From Paenibacillus sp. VTT E-133291 (GTDB taxonomy: Bacteria > Bacillota > Bacilli > Paenibacillales > Paenibacillaceae), in the NCBI RefSeq assembly GCF_002264395.1, contig NZ_NFVA01000049.1, positions 1-52,201 of the forward strand: DNA of 52,201 nt, in the 5' to 3' direction. Below are positions 40,691 to 50,800 of this stretch, in pieces. The position numbers and the translations under genes were made by a program. A model generated the notes under the pieces. It saw only the letters and a list, made by a program, of their open reading frames with translations. It was not told the origin of the DNA and did not search any database. The stretch's first letter is position 1, and the number at the start of each line of letters is the position of its first letter.

Positions 40691-41707
40691 ATGGGCCAAC
40701 CCACACCATTACTGACTTCATCCTATAACGTAGTTCCCGCGATGACTATCGCGCTACCTGAGGAAACTGCAACGCGCCGTGAAGGCCTTGAACAAGCTGA
40801 TTATGCTATTCAGAAAGAATATCCAAAGATGCATAGTATGCTTATTGCTCGCCATGGCAAGCTTATCTTTGAACGTTATTACGGAAACCATCATGCCGGG
40901 GCATTAAATGATCTTCGATCTGCGACTAAAAGCTTTATCAGCACAATTACCGGAATCGCTATCGATCGGGGAGATATCCCTGATATCGATGTCTCGGTTT
41001 CCAAGGTACTTCGTAAACATGTTCCATACCTACACTCCCCTCATTTATCAAAAATCACTCTCCGTCATCTGCTTACCATGACTTCAGGATTTAGCTGGAT
41101 CACGGGCAAGAAACTTGGGGAGCCCTTCGTCCGGAATCTCCATCGTAGTCGCCGCTGGGGTTCCTTTGCTCTTAGTATGAACATAATTCCGGAACATATC
41201 GGTCAATTTCAATACCGTAGTATCGACTCCCATTTGATTTCGATGATTTTAAGTGAATCTACAGGTCAAGATGCGTTTACTTATGCTGCTGAGCATTTAT
41301 TTAGCCCTCTCCGAATGACTCACACGGCTTGGTTACCGAGTCCCGAAGGTCATAGTATGGGACATATTGGTCTGTACTTGAACTCAAGAGATATGGCTAA
41401 ATTTGGAATCTGTCTGCTTAATAACGGCGTATTTGCGAAGCAGCAGATCATTCCGAAGCATTGGCTCCAAGAGGCACTAACCGCACAGACTACCGGATAC
41501 CCGGCTTTTGGAGATTACGGATATCAGTTCTGGGTGGGTACGATGAGCGGCCAACCCTACAAGCTTGCCCACGGTCATGGTGGACAGCAAATCCTTCTCC
41601 TACCTAAGTTAGATGCGGTTGTGGTCTTTACAGCAGAGAGTAAGACAAACAATTGGAAGAGCCCCCGCAAGCTGCTCGAAAAGTATATTATACCCACAAT
41701 GAGCTAA
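40691..41707 (+). CDS. Serine hydrolase of the beta-lactamase/DD-peptidase-like fold
   Basis: 338 residues of the class C beta-lactamase/esterase family. The nucleophile motif SATKSFIS (SxxK) is near residues 78-85. The base Tyr is probably in FQYRSIDSHLIS, and the third box in HGHGGQQILLLP. There is no signal peptide, so it is probably cytoplasmic and an esterase or amidase rather than a secreted beta-lactamase. AAGGAG sits about 9 bases upstream of the ATG. Single gene. Confidence 0.85.
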   Translation: MGQPTPLLTSSYNVVPAMTIALPEETATRREGLEQADYAIQKEYPKMHSMLIARHGKLIFERYYGNHHAGALNDLRSATKSFISTITGIAIDRGDIPDIDVSVSKVLRKHVPYLHSPHLSKITLRHLLTMTSGFSWITGKKLGEPFVRNLHRSRRWGSFALSMNIIPEHIGQFQYRSIDSHLISMILSESTGQDAFTYAAEHLFSPLRMTHTAWLPSPEGHSMGHIGLYLNSRDMAKFGICLLNNGVFAKQQIIPKHWLQEALTAQTTGYPAFGDYGYQFWVGTMSGQPYKLAHGHGGQQILLLPKLDAVVVFTAESKTNNWKSPRKLLEKYIIPTMS

Positions 41708-41799
41708 ACATACTTTTTCCTGACAAGTCATAGGCTTTTAAGGAAGAAGGAGTAGTGAACTAACCCCCTTCTTCTCCAAGTAGAAGGAGAGTGAGCCCT

Positions 41800-42138
41800 T
41801 TGTCCCCTTTCAAATCATCCACCGGATTGCCCGATAATATTGCGGGCGCGCTGTGCTATTTTTTCCCTTTTATCGGCGGCGTGGTCTTTCTCGCTCTGGA
41901 GAAACGCAACCGCTTCGTGCTGTTCCACGCGTTGCAATCACTGCTTACGTTCGGCGTGCTGATGATTCTCCATGTTCTAACCGGATTTATCCCTTTCCTT
42001 GGCGCCCTAATGAGTGCAATCCTTTCTCTTTGCAGTTTTGCTATATGGCTACTTATGATCTATCAAGCTTTAAGTAGCAGATGGTATAAGCTTCCTTGGG
42101 TTGGGGATGTAGCGGAAAGTCAGATTCGACATCTATAA
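41800..42138 (+). CDS. DUF4870-type small membrane protein
   Basis: About 112 residues. IAGALCYFFPFIGGVVFLAL followed by EKRNRFVLFHALQSLLTFG is the DUF4870/TIC20-like signature. Three to four membrane helices. The TTG at 41800 is preferred (AGGAG 10 bases ahead). The GTG at 41791 would sit on the ribosome site itself. Function unknown. The gene lies codirectional with the hydrolase and the lipid kinase. Confidence 0.8.
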   Translation: MSPFKSSTGLPDNIAGALCYFFPFIGGVVFLALEKRNRFVLFHALQSLLTFGVLMILHVLTGFIPFLGALMSAILSLCSFAIWLLMIYQALSSRWYKLPWVGDVAESQIRHL

Positions 42139-42248
42139 ACACCACTGAAGGAACACCTCTAATCGCTGAAAAGTATTCCCTTTTGCCCATCCACTCCTTA
42201 CAATGGAAAGACGGGCATCAAGGAATTCTACAGGCTGGAGGAATTTAA

Positions 42249-43205
42249 ATGTATCTAATCATCATAAACCCACGCTCCGGCGGGGGCGCAGGCGGACGGA
42301 CCTGGCATACTGTAGAGACGCTCATAAAAGAGCGGATGCTGCCATATATGACCTTGTTTACGCATAGCGAAGAGGGTGCAGAAGCCCTTGTTCTAAATAC
42401 AATTAAACACCGTGAGGACTGGAAAGCCGCGATTGTAATCGGCGGCGATGGCACGCTGCACAGCATTTTGGGTGCCCTTCGTGGCAAGGACATTCCCATG
42501 GCAATCATCCCTGCCGGCTCCGGTAACGACTCCGCACGCGGCTTCGGCATTCCGCTTTCGACTGAAGCCGCACTGGAAGCTGCACTTAGCGAACGGTATA
42601 TCGAAGCCGATCTGATCTCAGGCGCAAACGGACTGACTTTAACAGCCGTTGCCAACGGCTTTGATGCTCAGGTGGCCGAGAATGTGAATGCCAGCCGTTA
42701 CAAACGGCTGTGCAATGCCATTGGCGCAGGCCAACTGGCTTATATCATCGGCATATTGCATACGCTGATGACGTTTAAGCCATGCCGGGTGAGTGTTGCG
42801 TGCGACGGGACGGAGCACGTCTTTGAGAAGGCATGGCTGGTCTCGGTCTGCAACCTGCCCAGCTACGGCGGCGGGCTGTTGATCTGCCCGCAGGCGAAGG
42901 CCGATGACGGCCAGCTCGACGTCTGCGTCGTGCATGGGTGCAGCCGCGGGCAACTGCTGCGGCTGTTCCCCACGGTACTGAAGGGCAAGCATGTAGCGTT
43001 GCCCTTCGTGTCCATGCTGCGTGGACGTAGCGTAGCCGTCAACTTCGCAGAGGCCCGGCCGGCGATCGGCGATGGCGAGAGCTTCGGCAAAGGGCCGCTT
43101 GCCGTACGCTGCGAGCCAGGAGCGCTGCGGGTGCTCTCGCCGCTTGCGGCGGTTAGCGCGCAGCACCACGCCGATCCTGCAGCGGCATGCGGTGGCAACG
43201 GGTAA
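42249..43205 (+). CDS. Diacylglycerol/sphingosine kinase-family lipid kinase
   Basis: 318 residues. NPRSGGGAGGRTW at the start, the nucleotide motif VIGGDGTLHSILGAL near 73-87 and IPAGSGNDSARGFGIP near 97-112 define the DAGK catalytic fold (YegS/DgkB/BmrU type). The family phosphorylates diacylglycerol or related lipids at the membrane. The last ~140 codons (from about 42780) are far richer in GC at wobble positions than the first part and than the neighbours, giving long open frames on the other strand. The Pfam-level assignment is firm, the lipid substrate is not. Confidence 0.9.
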   Translation: MYLIIINPRSGGGAGGRTWHTVETLIKERMLPYMTLFTHSEEGAEALVLNTIKHREDWKAAIVIGGDGTLHSILGALRGKDIPMAIIPAGSGNDSARGFGIPLSTEAALEAALSERYIEADLISGANGLTLTAVANGFDAQVAENVNASRYKRLCNAIGAGQLAYIIGILHTLMTFKPCRVSVACDGTEHVFEKAWLVSVCNLPSYGGGLLICPQAKADDGQLDVCVVHGCSRGQLLRLFPTVLKGKHVALPFVSMLRGRSVAVNFAEARPAIGDGESFGKGPLAVRCEPGALRVLSPLAAVSAQHHADPAAACGGNG

Positions 43206-43223
43206 GCCATACCGGTGCATCAC

Positions 43224-43274
43224 AAAAAAACAGCAAGAGACAGGCTTATCAACCTTGTCTCTTGCTGTTTTTTT
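43224..43274. terminator. Bidirectional terminator between the lipid kinase and xpt genes
   Basis: AAAAAAACAGCAAGAGACA and its exact complement TGTCTCTTGCTGTTTTTTT flank a 13-base loop. T7 on both strands. Confidence 0.95.
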
Positions 43275-43305
43275 GTTAACTTCATCGAATCTACACTAAA
43301 GAATC

Positions 43306-43899
43306 TTAGCTGAGTAGCCCTTCCTCTTCTTCGACGAAAGAAATTCTTCCGTCCTCCAGGGAAGCGATCCGCACGAGTGATTCTACCCGGTAGCCAGCTT
43401 CCTGCAGAAGCCGATTCCCTGGCTGGAACGCTTTTTCGATCACGATACCAATCCCAACCACACTTCCTCCTGCCTGCTCAACAATACGAGCAAGTCCGAA
43501 GGCGGCTTCGCCATTCGCCAAAAAATCATCGACAATCAGAACCCGCTCACCCGGAGCAATGAATTTCTTCGAAACGGTAATCTCATTCGTTTCTTTCTTC
43601 GTGAAGGAGTATACCTTCTCTACATAAATATCCTCTGTCAGCGTCAACGATTTCTGCTTACGGGCAAAAATCAGCGGAACCTCCAGCTCTAATGCCGTCA
43701 TAATCCCCGGAGCAATTCCCGAAGATTCAATCGTCAGTACCTTCGTAATTTCTTCGCCGGAAAAACGGCGGATAAACTCACGGCCAACTTCACGCATTAG
43801 GAAGGGGTCCATCTGATGATTCAGAAAAGAATCTACCTTGAGCACGCCTTGCCCGAGTACAATTCCTTCTTTCAACACTTTTTGTCTCAACAGCTCCAT
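43306..43899 (-). CDS. xpt: Xanthine phosphoribosyltransferase
   Basis: 197 residues. The N-terminus (LLRQKVLKEGIVLGQGVLKV followed by DSFLNHQMDP) and the PRPP loop VLIVDDFLANGEAAFGLARI near residues 124-143 are those of Bacillus-type Xpt. It salvages xanthine to XMP with PRPP. It is 42 bp downstream of an unknown 100-aa gene, and I see no purine riboswitch in that gap. Xanthine permease is not adjacent. Confidence 0.93.
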   Translation of the reverse strand: MELLRQKVLKEGIVLGQGVLKVDSFLNHQMDPFLMREVGREFIRRFSGEEITKVLTIESSGIAPGIMTALELEVPLIFARKQKSLTLTEDIYVEKVYSFTKKETNEITVSKKFIAPGERVLIVDDFLANGEAAFGLARIVEQAGGSVVGIGIVIEKAFQPGNRLLQEAGYRVESLVRIASLEDGRISFVEEEEGLLS

Positions 43900-43941
43900 A
43901 GTGCTCCTCCTTCTCCCATCAATGAAACCTTTCTTCCCACT

Positions 43942-44244
43942 TTAAAGACCTGTCGGTTTCTGTGGTAATAAATTTCCAACGATAGATTTTAAATTATGAT
44001 CATCTTTGGTCTTTTCTTGCCCGTTATCATAACCCGTAATTCGAATCTCCACGAAATCGCCCGGATTTACCGGCTTAAAAATCAATTTCTCGCGGTCTGT
44101 AAGTCTCACGTTAAATTTCATGTCCTTGAACATTTCAACTAGCTCTGCTTCTCCGGGACTTGCTCCCTTATCCAGAAACAGAAGTCCACGCAATTTCTTA
44201 GGACCATCCTCATGCACCACTTCAAAATGTACGATACATTCCAT
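43942..44244 (-). CDS. Unknown 100-aa protein
   Basis: The protein begins MECIVHFEVVHEDGPKKLRG and is small, alpha/beta, with many charged residues (KFNVRLTDREKLIFKPVNPG). No membrane segment. GGGAGGTG lies 6 bases before the ATG at 44244, and the longer frame would overlap the regulator upstream. It sits between a TrmB-like gene (22-bp gap) and xpt, so it is likely cotranscribed with both. No family recognised. Confidence 0.75.
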   Translation of the reverse strand: MECIVHFEVVHEDGPKKLRGLLFLDKGASPGEAELVEMFKDMKFNVRLTDREKLIFKPVNPGDFVEIRITGYDNGQEKTKDDHNLKSIVGNLLPQKPTGL

Positions 44245-44266
44245 GCTTTTCACCTCCCTATAATAG

Positions 44267-45085
44267 CTACTGCGCCTGTTTTTCCCCATCATCACTTTGA
44301 TCATGCATCACATATTTGCCATGAATTTTGCTGTAACGTTCGCCGTAGCGCTCTTCTAATTCTGCGCCCATATCCTGCTCCAGCTCGAACAACACCATTT
44401 CCTGTGCAAAATGATTTAATAGCAGATCTACTAAGACCGGGTGCTCGGTTACAACCGCTTGCGCCGATCCATCTTCATAGCGCATCCCGAGCATACACCA
44501 GCTCCGATCAATCACGAATGAAAATTTCCGTCCATCTGTTCGCTGAGAATCTCTTCCGAGAGGCGGCCATACCGGATAGGCGGCAGGAGCAGCATTGCCA
44601 CCGTCAAACGCCCATAAGAGTCTAACGCCTCGCAACTCCGCCTGTTCAAGTTCACTCCGCAGAAGTGACGCTTCCTCACGCCACATATCCACTACGATCT
44701 CTTGCTCAGCCATATTAAGTTGGCGAATAAGAGCGCCCAATACATTGCGGTCACCTTCCACATTATAAAACGATGGGCTAACAGGTCCACCGCGAGGCAT
44801 CTCACTTTCCATATAAGCCAGTGAAGCTTGGACCCGTCCCGAGATCATGGTCGCGAGCTCTTCTGGATTGAGAACACTGTACCGCGCAGGTTCTCCTTCG
44901 CCACATCGTACATATCCCTGCTGTGTAAGGCGTTGTAACGCCGCATACACATTCGATCTTGAAACTCCGAGCTGTTTGGCAACCTCATAGCCAGAAGCCT
45001 GACCTTTTGTCGCAAGCTCTACCATAATTTTGGACTCCATCTCCGTGAAGCCCAGATTGCGCAGATGCAGCAGCAGCTGTTCCAT
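44267..45085 (-). CDS. TrmB-family transcriptional regulator
   Basis: 272 residues. The N-terminal winged helix (LRNLGFTEMESKIMVELATK, YEVAKQLGVSRSNVYAALQR) is the TrmB domain. The rest, at about 110-250, resembles the PLD-like effector domain of these regulators (AEQEIVVDMWREEASLL, LRGVRLLWAFDGG). In archaea and bacteria TrmB proteins sense sugars, but here no sugar gene is adjacent. It leads the likely operon with the 100-aa gene and xpt. Confidence 0.85.
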   Translation of the reverse strand: MEQLLLHLRNLGFTEMESKIMVELATKGQASGYEVAKQLGVSRSNVYAALQRLTQQGYVRCGEGEPARYSVLNPEELATMISGRVQASLAYMESEMPRGGPVSPSFYNVEGDRNVLGALIRQLNMAEQEIVVDMWREEASLLRSELEQAELRGVRLLWAFDGGNAAPAAYPVWPPLGRDSQRTDGRKFSFVIDRSWCMLGMRYEDGSAQAVVTEHPVLVDLLLNHFAQEMVLFELEQDMGAELEERYGERYSKIHGKYVMHDQSDDGEKQAQ

Positions 45086-45118
45086 CTTGTTGTCCCCCTA
45101 AGCTGACTGAAATCCGTT

Positions 45119-45901
45119 CTATATTTGCTCTGACCCACATCGCGGACACCATAAGGAGCCCTTAGGTAATTCGTTCCGACAGATTTGGCACTGGATCATA
45201 TCTCGTACACCATTGTCCTCAGTGACCGCAGATTCCTCCTGATGCTCATTCTTGTGCCATTCACCGAAGCGACGGTCTAGTTCAAGTTGTCTTTTTCTTT
45301 CCCGTTCCAGCTGCTCGGCTTGTTTACGTTCCCGCTCAATATCTTGTTCGCTCGCCTTATATTCTTCAAATGGCAGCTCATCATCCAGATGCTGAACTTC
45401 AGCATATACGACACTCTGCGGGTGCAGCTTCATTGCAATTTCCTTCTCTTCATCCGTAAGCTCATCTGCGCCATAATATTGATCTTCATCATCTTCATTC
45501 ACAGATTGAACAAATACCGGTGTAGAAGGCACCTTTCTCGAAGCGGACAATGGCTCCAGCTTACTTCCGCATTTCGGACAAAAGTTTGCATCAAGCGCCA
45601 CAATATGACCACATGGACATAACCGCTCATTTTTCAGCTCAGCAATTCGTGTCCGCAGGACTTCGATTTTTTCCTGAAGTTTGGAACAATTACGGGACAG
45701 CTCCACCATTTTACCTTCAGCAACCGACATATCCTTTGAACGATATCCTTCATAAAAAAGTCTGCCCATTTTCGTAAATTCAACTTCCATCTCTTGTTCA
45801 ACATCGGAAATAAGTCCGTTCAGCTTGCCGATCTCTACTGAGTTTTGGGCTTTTTCGGTAACCCGGCTCGCGCTATCTTTAATTTTTTTGATAAAACTCA
45901 T
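45119..45901 (-). CDS. Coiled-coil protein with two zinc ribbons
   Basis: About 260 residues. The N-terminal ~90 residues are a helical coiled coil (KIKDSASRVTEKAQNSVEIG, KLQEKIEVLRTRIAELK). A zinc ribbon CPCGHIVALDANFCPKCG follows near 92-109, then a Glu/Arg-rich linker and a second ribbon CQICRNELPKGSLWCPRCG at the C-terminus. GGAGGGAGG lies 6 bases before the ATG at 45901. Function unknown. It may be a scaffold or membrane-stress protein. The gene stands alone upstream of the TrmB gene. Confidence 0.8.
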   Translation of the reverse strand: MSFIKKIKDSASRVTEKAQNSVEIGKLNGLISDVEQEMEVEFTKMGRLFYEGYRSKDMSVAEGKMVELSRNCSKLQEKIEVLRTRIAELKNERLCPCGHIVALDANFCPKCGSKLEPLSASRKVPSTPVFVQSVNEDDEDQYYGADELTDEEKEIAMKLHPQSVVYAEVQHLDDELPFEEYKASEQDIERERKQAEQLERERKRQLELDRRFGEWHKNEHQEESAVTEDNGVRDMIQCQICRNELPKGSLWCPRCGSEQI

Positions 45902-46146
45902 TACAGTTCCTCCCTCTCCAGCGATACGTGTTTCTATCATACCAAATGTATCGAGTAGATTCATTAATGTGCTTTAATACGCGATTTAGAGGAGAATGTT
46001 CCTATAAAATCCATACTAATTGATTTAAGCCACTCATCCCTTACACTTATGGATTATTTTTCCTGATTTTGAATGTAATTTTGCGTCAGGGGTTCTACAT
46101 CGGTTAAAATAGAATTATCACAAATAACGAAATCGGGAGAGTTTCA

Positions 46147-46881
46147 GTGGAAGAACATGAGAGCACACAGCTTACGCTTAGTCAGCTACAGGTACACGTA
46201 AAGGATCTGCAACAGTGGCAAGGTAACAGCAACGAGGATTTCGCCAAACTGGTTAACGAGTTCGAAGCCTTACCAGCACTCTATCGCCACGCGTTAAATG
46301 ATCTTCAGAATAAAATTGATGTGATCAAGACGGAATGGCAATCCCGCGACGGCTTTAGTCCTATCGAACATGTCAAATGCCGGATTAAAGAACCAAAGAG
46401 CATTCTTCAAAAGATGGAGCGTAAAGGCTACGGTTTCAGCTTGGAAAATATGGAGCAATACATTCACGATATTGCCGGAATGCGGATTGTATGTGCCTTC
46501 GTTAAAGATATATACCGTTTAGTAGATCATCTTAGTACACGCGAAGACATCCGCGTGCTTGAGATTAAAGATTATATAGCTCATCCTAAACCAAACGGAT
46601 ATCAAAGTCTTCATCTTATAGTCGGTATCCCCCTCGTCCTGTTGGAAGGAACACGCTGGGTCAAGGCTGAGATTCAGCTGCGTACCCTTGCTATGGACTT
46701 TTGGGCAAGCATGGAACATATTCTGTATTATAAATTCGATAAGCAGTTGCCTTCCCATGTCGCTGATGAACTAAAAGAAGCCGCGCGTGCCGCTGATGAA
46801 CTAGATCAAAAAATGCTTCGTCTTCGCCGCGAGATTCTAGAGCTTTCAGAAGGAGAATCGCCTCCTGCTGGTCAGCATTAG
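46147..46881 (+). CDS. Small alarmone synthetase, GTP pyrophosphokinase family
   Basis: 244 residues with only the RelA/SpoT synthetase domain, no hydrolase. HDIAGMRIVCAFVKDIYRLV near 101-120, DYIAHPKPNGYQSLHLIV near 138-155, and EIQLRTLAMDFWASMEHILY near 176-195 are the synthetase motifs. It makes (p)ppGpp from GTP/GDP and ATP. RelP (SasA) and RelQ (SasB) cannot be separated by eye. It starts at a GTG with GGGAG about 7 bases upstream. Monocistronic, with a terminator following. Confidence 0.92.
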   Translation: MEEHESTQLTLSQLQVHVKDLQQWQGNSNEDFAKLVNEFEALPALYRHALNDLQNKIDVIKTEWQSRDGFSPIEHVKCRIKEPKSILQKMERKGYGFSLENMEQYIHDIAGMRIVCAFVKDIYRLVDHLSTREDIRVLEIKDYIAHPKPNGYQSLHLIVGIPLVLLEGTRWVKAEIQLRTLAMDFWASMEHILYYKFDKQLPSHVADELKEAARAADELDQKMLRLRREILELSEGESPPAGQH

Positions 46882-46920
46882 AATAACTAACCAGAAACTC
46901 TGTTAGATAATTAGGCAAAA

Positions 46921-46972
46921 CAAGAGGCTGTTTCAAGAGTAGCATTCACTACTTTTGAGACAGCCTCTTTCG
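46921..46972. terminator. Bidirectional terminator between the alarmone synthetase and SNF2-partner genes
   Basis: AAGAGGCTGTTTCAAGAGTAG and its near-complement (one or two mismatches) flank CATTCA. T-rich on both strands. It serves convergent genes. Confidence 0.9.
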
Positions 46973-46981
46973 TATTTTCAC

Positions 46982-47785
46982 TTACCGCTTAATCAGACTC
47001 TTATTCGCCCGACGCGCAGACGCTTCTGCAACCCGCTGCATAATCAAAGTTAATCCCTCAATGGCTTTAGGTGTCTGCGGTAGCAACGCTCCCCAGTCTT
47101 CTGTAACTTCAGCTACTACTACCGGCGAAGGAAAAGGTCTAGCCGCAATCTCATGGAACTGTGGCCCAGGCTGATGTAGCGAACCTTCAGCAGCCGCTTC
47201 TGCCAGCCATTCTCCAGAGGAAATGGCCGGACCCTTGCGTTCAAGCCGAGCCAATTCAGTAGAAAGATCACTAACCGAGGCTTCTTCTTCCTCTGTTTCA
47301 GCTTCGCCGCTAGAAATATCCCCTTCAGCCCAAAGGGCAAAAATTCCGTCCAAGAGCTCTCCCTTAGTAAACCCTCTGAGCGAAAGTGCCAGCAGTGGCT
47401 CTTCAGCAAGACGTTCTTTAATAAGCTTCAAAGTCTCCGCCTTATACTCCACACCTTCACCCTCAAAAAGGGCTTGCTCCAGCTCACTATCCGTAGGTAA
47501 AAGCTCAAGCTCTGCCAGCTCACCCGTCAAACGCCCTTGCAGCAAGGCAAATACTTCCCCAGGACTTAGTGCGAGACTTCGTAAAATTTCTTTTCTTCGG
47601 GAAGCATGCCATACCGGAACCTTCAGAGAGAGAGGTCGATCCGCTTGTTGTTCCTGAGCAGGCGCGCTGGCGTTCAATTCACCCTTCGACCGAGACCCTC
47701 CTGTCACTTTCCCAGGTAGCATCGTCCATGCTGCCTTTACTAATCCAGGCACAACTTCCAGCCGCATCTCTAACCGTTCACTCAT
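46982..47785 (-). CDS. Unknown protein encoded with the SNF2 helicase (267 aa)
   Basis: The protein begins MSERLEMRLEVVPGLVKAAW. No family recognised. It is acidic and helical, with no SWIM zinc finger (no CxCx(n)CxH), although SWIM proteins often accompany this type of helicase. Stretches such as RKEILRSLALSPGEVFALLQ repeat a leucine-rich helical pattern. The C-terminus is basic. GGAGGG lies 8 bases before the ATG at 47785. The gap to the helicase stop is 32 bp, so they are one operon and may work together (inference). Confidence 0.8.
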   Translation of the reverse strand: MSERLEMRLEVVPGLVKAAWTMLPGKVTGGSRSKGELNASAPAQEQQADRPLSLKVPVWHASRRKEILRSLALSPGEVFALLQGRLTGELAELELLPTDSELEQALFEGEGVEYKAETLKLIKERLAEEPLLALSLRGFTKGELLDGIFALWAEGDISSGEAETEEEEASVSDLSTELARLERKGPAISSGEWLAEAAAEGSLHQPGPQFHEIAARPFPSPVVVAEVTEDWGALLPQTPKAIEGLTLIMQRVAEASARRANKSLIKR

Positions 47786-47817
47786 TGTTCGATCCCTCCG
47801 TAACACTCATATCTGTC

Positions 47818-50800
47818 TTACATCCAGTCCTGATCCTGCAGTTCAATAAGTTCCTTCAGCTCATGATTGGACATTTCAGTCAACCATGTTTCGCCAGAGC
47901 CAACAACCTGCTCGGAAAGATTTTTTTTACGCTCAATCAATTCATCAATACGCTCTTCCAACGTTCCTTGGCAAATCAACTTATGCACTTGAACATTCTT
48001 ATCCTGACCAATTCGGAATGCCCGGTCTGTCGCCTGATTCTCAACGGCCGGATTCCACCAACGGTCGTAATGGATGACATGATTAGCTCTTGTAAGGTTC
48101 AGCCCTACGCCACCCGCTTTTAAAGAAAGTACGAAGAAGGATGGCCCTTTTCCCTCTTGAAAATCATGAACCATCTCGTCGCGCTCCCGTTTTGGAATTC
48201 CGCCGTGCAAGAACAGCGGTGCTGTTCCATAACGCTTAGTCAGCTTGCTAACCAAGAGCTCACCCATCGCTACATATTGAGTAAAGATCAGCGCAGATTC
48301 TCCGACCTCCGCAATGCTATCCAGAATCTCGAACATGACCTCCATTTTACCGGAATGCTCACTTCGCGGACCCCTGCCTTCTTCTTTGCGGAATAGCTGA
48401 GGATGATTACAAATCTGCTTCAATTTCGTTAGAGAAGACAGCACGAGTCCTCTGCGAGCCATCCCGCTACTCTCTCCGATCACGCCAAGCATTTCATCCA
48501 CGACACCCTGATATAGGACTGCCTGTGTTTCCGTCAGCGGGCAATAAGACTTCAGCTCCAGCTTCTCCGGTAAATCTTTAGAAATATCCGGATCGCTTTT
48601 CAAGCGGCGCAACAAGAATGGTGATACCAAGCGATGCAATTCCCTTAGTCGCTCTCCACCCTCTCCTGATACATAACGCTGCCGGAAGGAATGGTAGGTC
48701 CCTAAATAGCCCGGGTTTAAAAAGTGAAAAATAGACCATAACTCGCCTAATCTATTCTCTACTGGTGTCCCCGTCATAGCTATGCGATGCGGCGCTGATA
48801 GCTTCATCACACTTTGCGCCTGTTTCGTCCGATGATTCTTAATATACTGAGCTTCATCCAGCACCACGGTGGACCACTGAACATTCGCTAAATCCTCGCT
48901 GTCACGACCCGCTAAATGATAGGTCGTCAATACAATATCATGACTGGCAGCCAGTTCTAAAAAGCTATCCCCCCGCACGCGGCGTCCACCATGATGAATG
49001 TGAACTTTAAGCGAAGGCGCAAAGCGCTGCAATTCCCGCTGCCAGTTCCCCAAAAGTGAGGTTGGACATAGAATCAGCACAGGCTCCTGCTTTTCTTCAG
49101 GTGGGGCACTTAAAGCGCGGTCCAGCAGGCAGGTAATGACCTGCACCGTCTTACCGAGACCCATGTCATCGGCCAGGCATACCCCAAATCCCAGACCACT
49201 GAGAACGGAGAGCCATTGATAGCCACGCTCCTGATAAGGTCTCAGGGTGCCGTGCAGACCTTCAGGTACGGGACGCACTGGAAGATTACGCAATATGTCA
49301 CCCCGCATCAGCGATGACAATAGTCCGGATGTTTCCATACCCGTGACCGACATCCCTTTCCAGAGCCGCTCTTCACCATCCTCAGCTTCTAGACGCATCC
49401 AATCGGCTGCGGTCATTTCCCCATTTTCATGGCGTTTCATATATCTAAGAACCTGGCGAATTTCTTTAGGATCTATCTCAATCCATTCTCCGCGGAAACG
49501 TACAAAAGGTACGCCAGCCTCCACCAGTGCGTTTAGTTCTTCTTCACTGATTGTACTCTCCCCAAGTGAGGCTTCAATGCGAAATGAAATCAGCTCTTCC
49601 ATCCCAAGAGCCACTGGAGCAGGACTATCAATCCCGCTCACTACCGGCTGCATTTTCATCTTCATGCCAATCCGGCGGCGTCCCTCACGGCTCCAGCGCG
49701 ATGGCATCTGCACGGTTATTCCACGCTCACGCAGCTGCTGCACCGTCTCCTTCAAAAAGAAATAAAGTCGCTCTGGTTCCAATTCCGCTCCCGTAGGTGC
49801 AGGTTTAGAAAGAGCGCGCTCTATATCTGGAGAGATTCTTGCCGCTCGGCCCAGCGCTATAAGAAGCTGCTGCTGTATATTGCGATAGCGTTTCCCCCAT
49901 AACATAAACTCTCTTTCCTTACTGCTCCAAATCGATTTTGCCGGAATCCAGAATTCCCCTTCTTCCTTGTTCTCCGCCCAGAAGGTTAAACGCCAAATTT
50001 CATCTTGATCTCCAGGTGGCTCAAGTCGTAGCCCAAGACCCAGCTGTCCACTCCGTGCTTCTACAGGTTCTGATTGCGGCACATCGCTACCAGCTGTCTC
50101 ATTCACGGTAGCCAGAAGATCTGCCACTTCTGCTTGAGTTCCCTGCACGGGTATATCCCGGCTGCCTGTAAGAAGACTATTCCACCACAGCTCAGTTAAA
50201 GGGGAGTAACCCCGGCGATAATTAGCTTTGTAAGGGGTAAGTTCACTTTCAATACCCGCAATCACTTTCTTTATCTCTGCAGTCATTACCGCCTGCATAA
50301 AGGAGTAAAGCACATAGGCGCCAGCCTCTTCCCGCGAGGATAAGTCACCTGCCTCAGCGATATGTGTCCCGAGTGCCAATACTGGCATGGAAGCCGCTAG
50401 TTGCAGAAAGATCTCCTGATCCTCCTGTTTTCGAAAAGCTGGTGACCAGCAGACCGTTGCTGCCTGTTCACCACCACGCCGGCGTGAACCTACCGGACGT
50501 GGGGGCAAGGCTCCAGGCGTAACGCCTCCTGTACCCATCAATTCCAGCGCAAAACGAGCTGCTGCCGCCCAATAGCGCAATTCGCCGCCAGGCTCTACTC
50601 CCTGATCCCGGCATAACGACTCATCCCATGCCAGAAGCAGTTCAAATGCATCGCTAGGGACTAAGGCGAGCCCTTCAAATGTTCTTCCGGGCAATCCACG
50701 GCGTGCCGGCTTCCCCTCTACAGGAGGAGCCGGATATTTCACTTCTGCGAGCCGCAGAGCAGCACTCGCAAAAGGGCGAACTCCTCCCTGCAGCTCCAGC

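Noticed and set aside
42639..43223. Long minus-strand frames opposite the lipid kinase gene
   Set aside because: They mirror the GC-rich wobble of the plus-strand gene, have no ribosome site, and the kinase motifs are clear on the plus strand.
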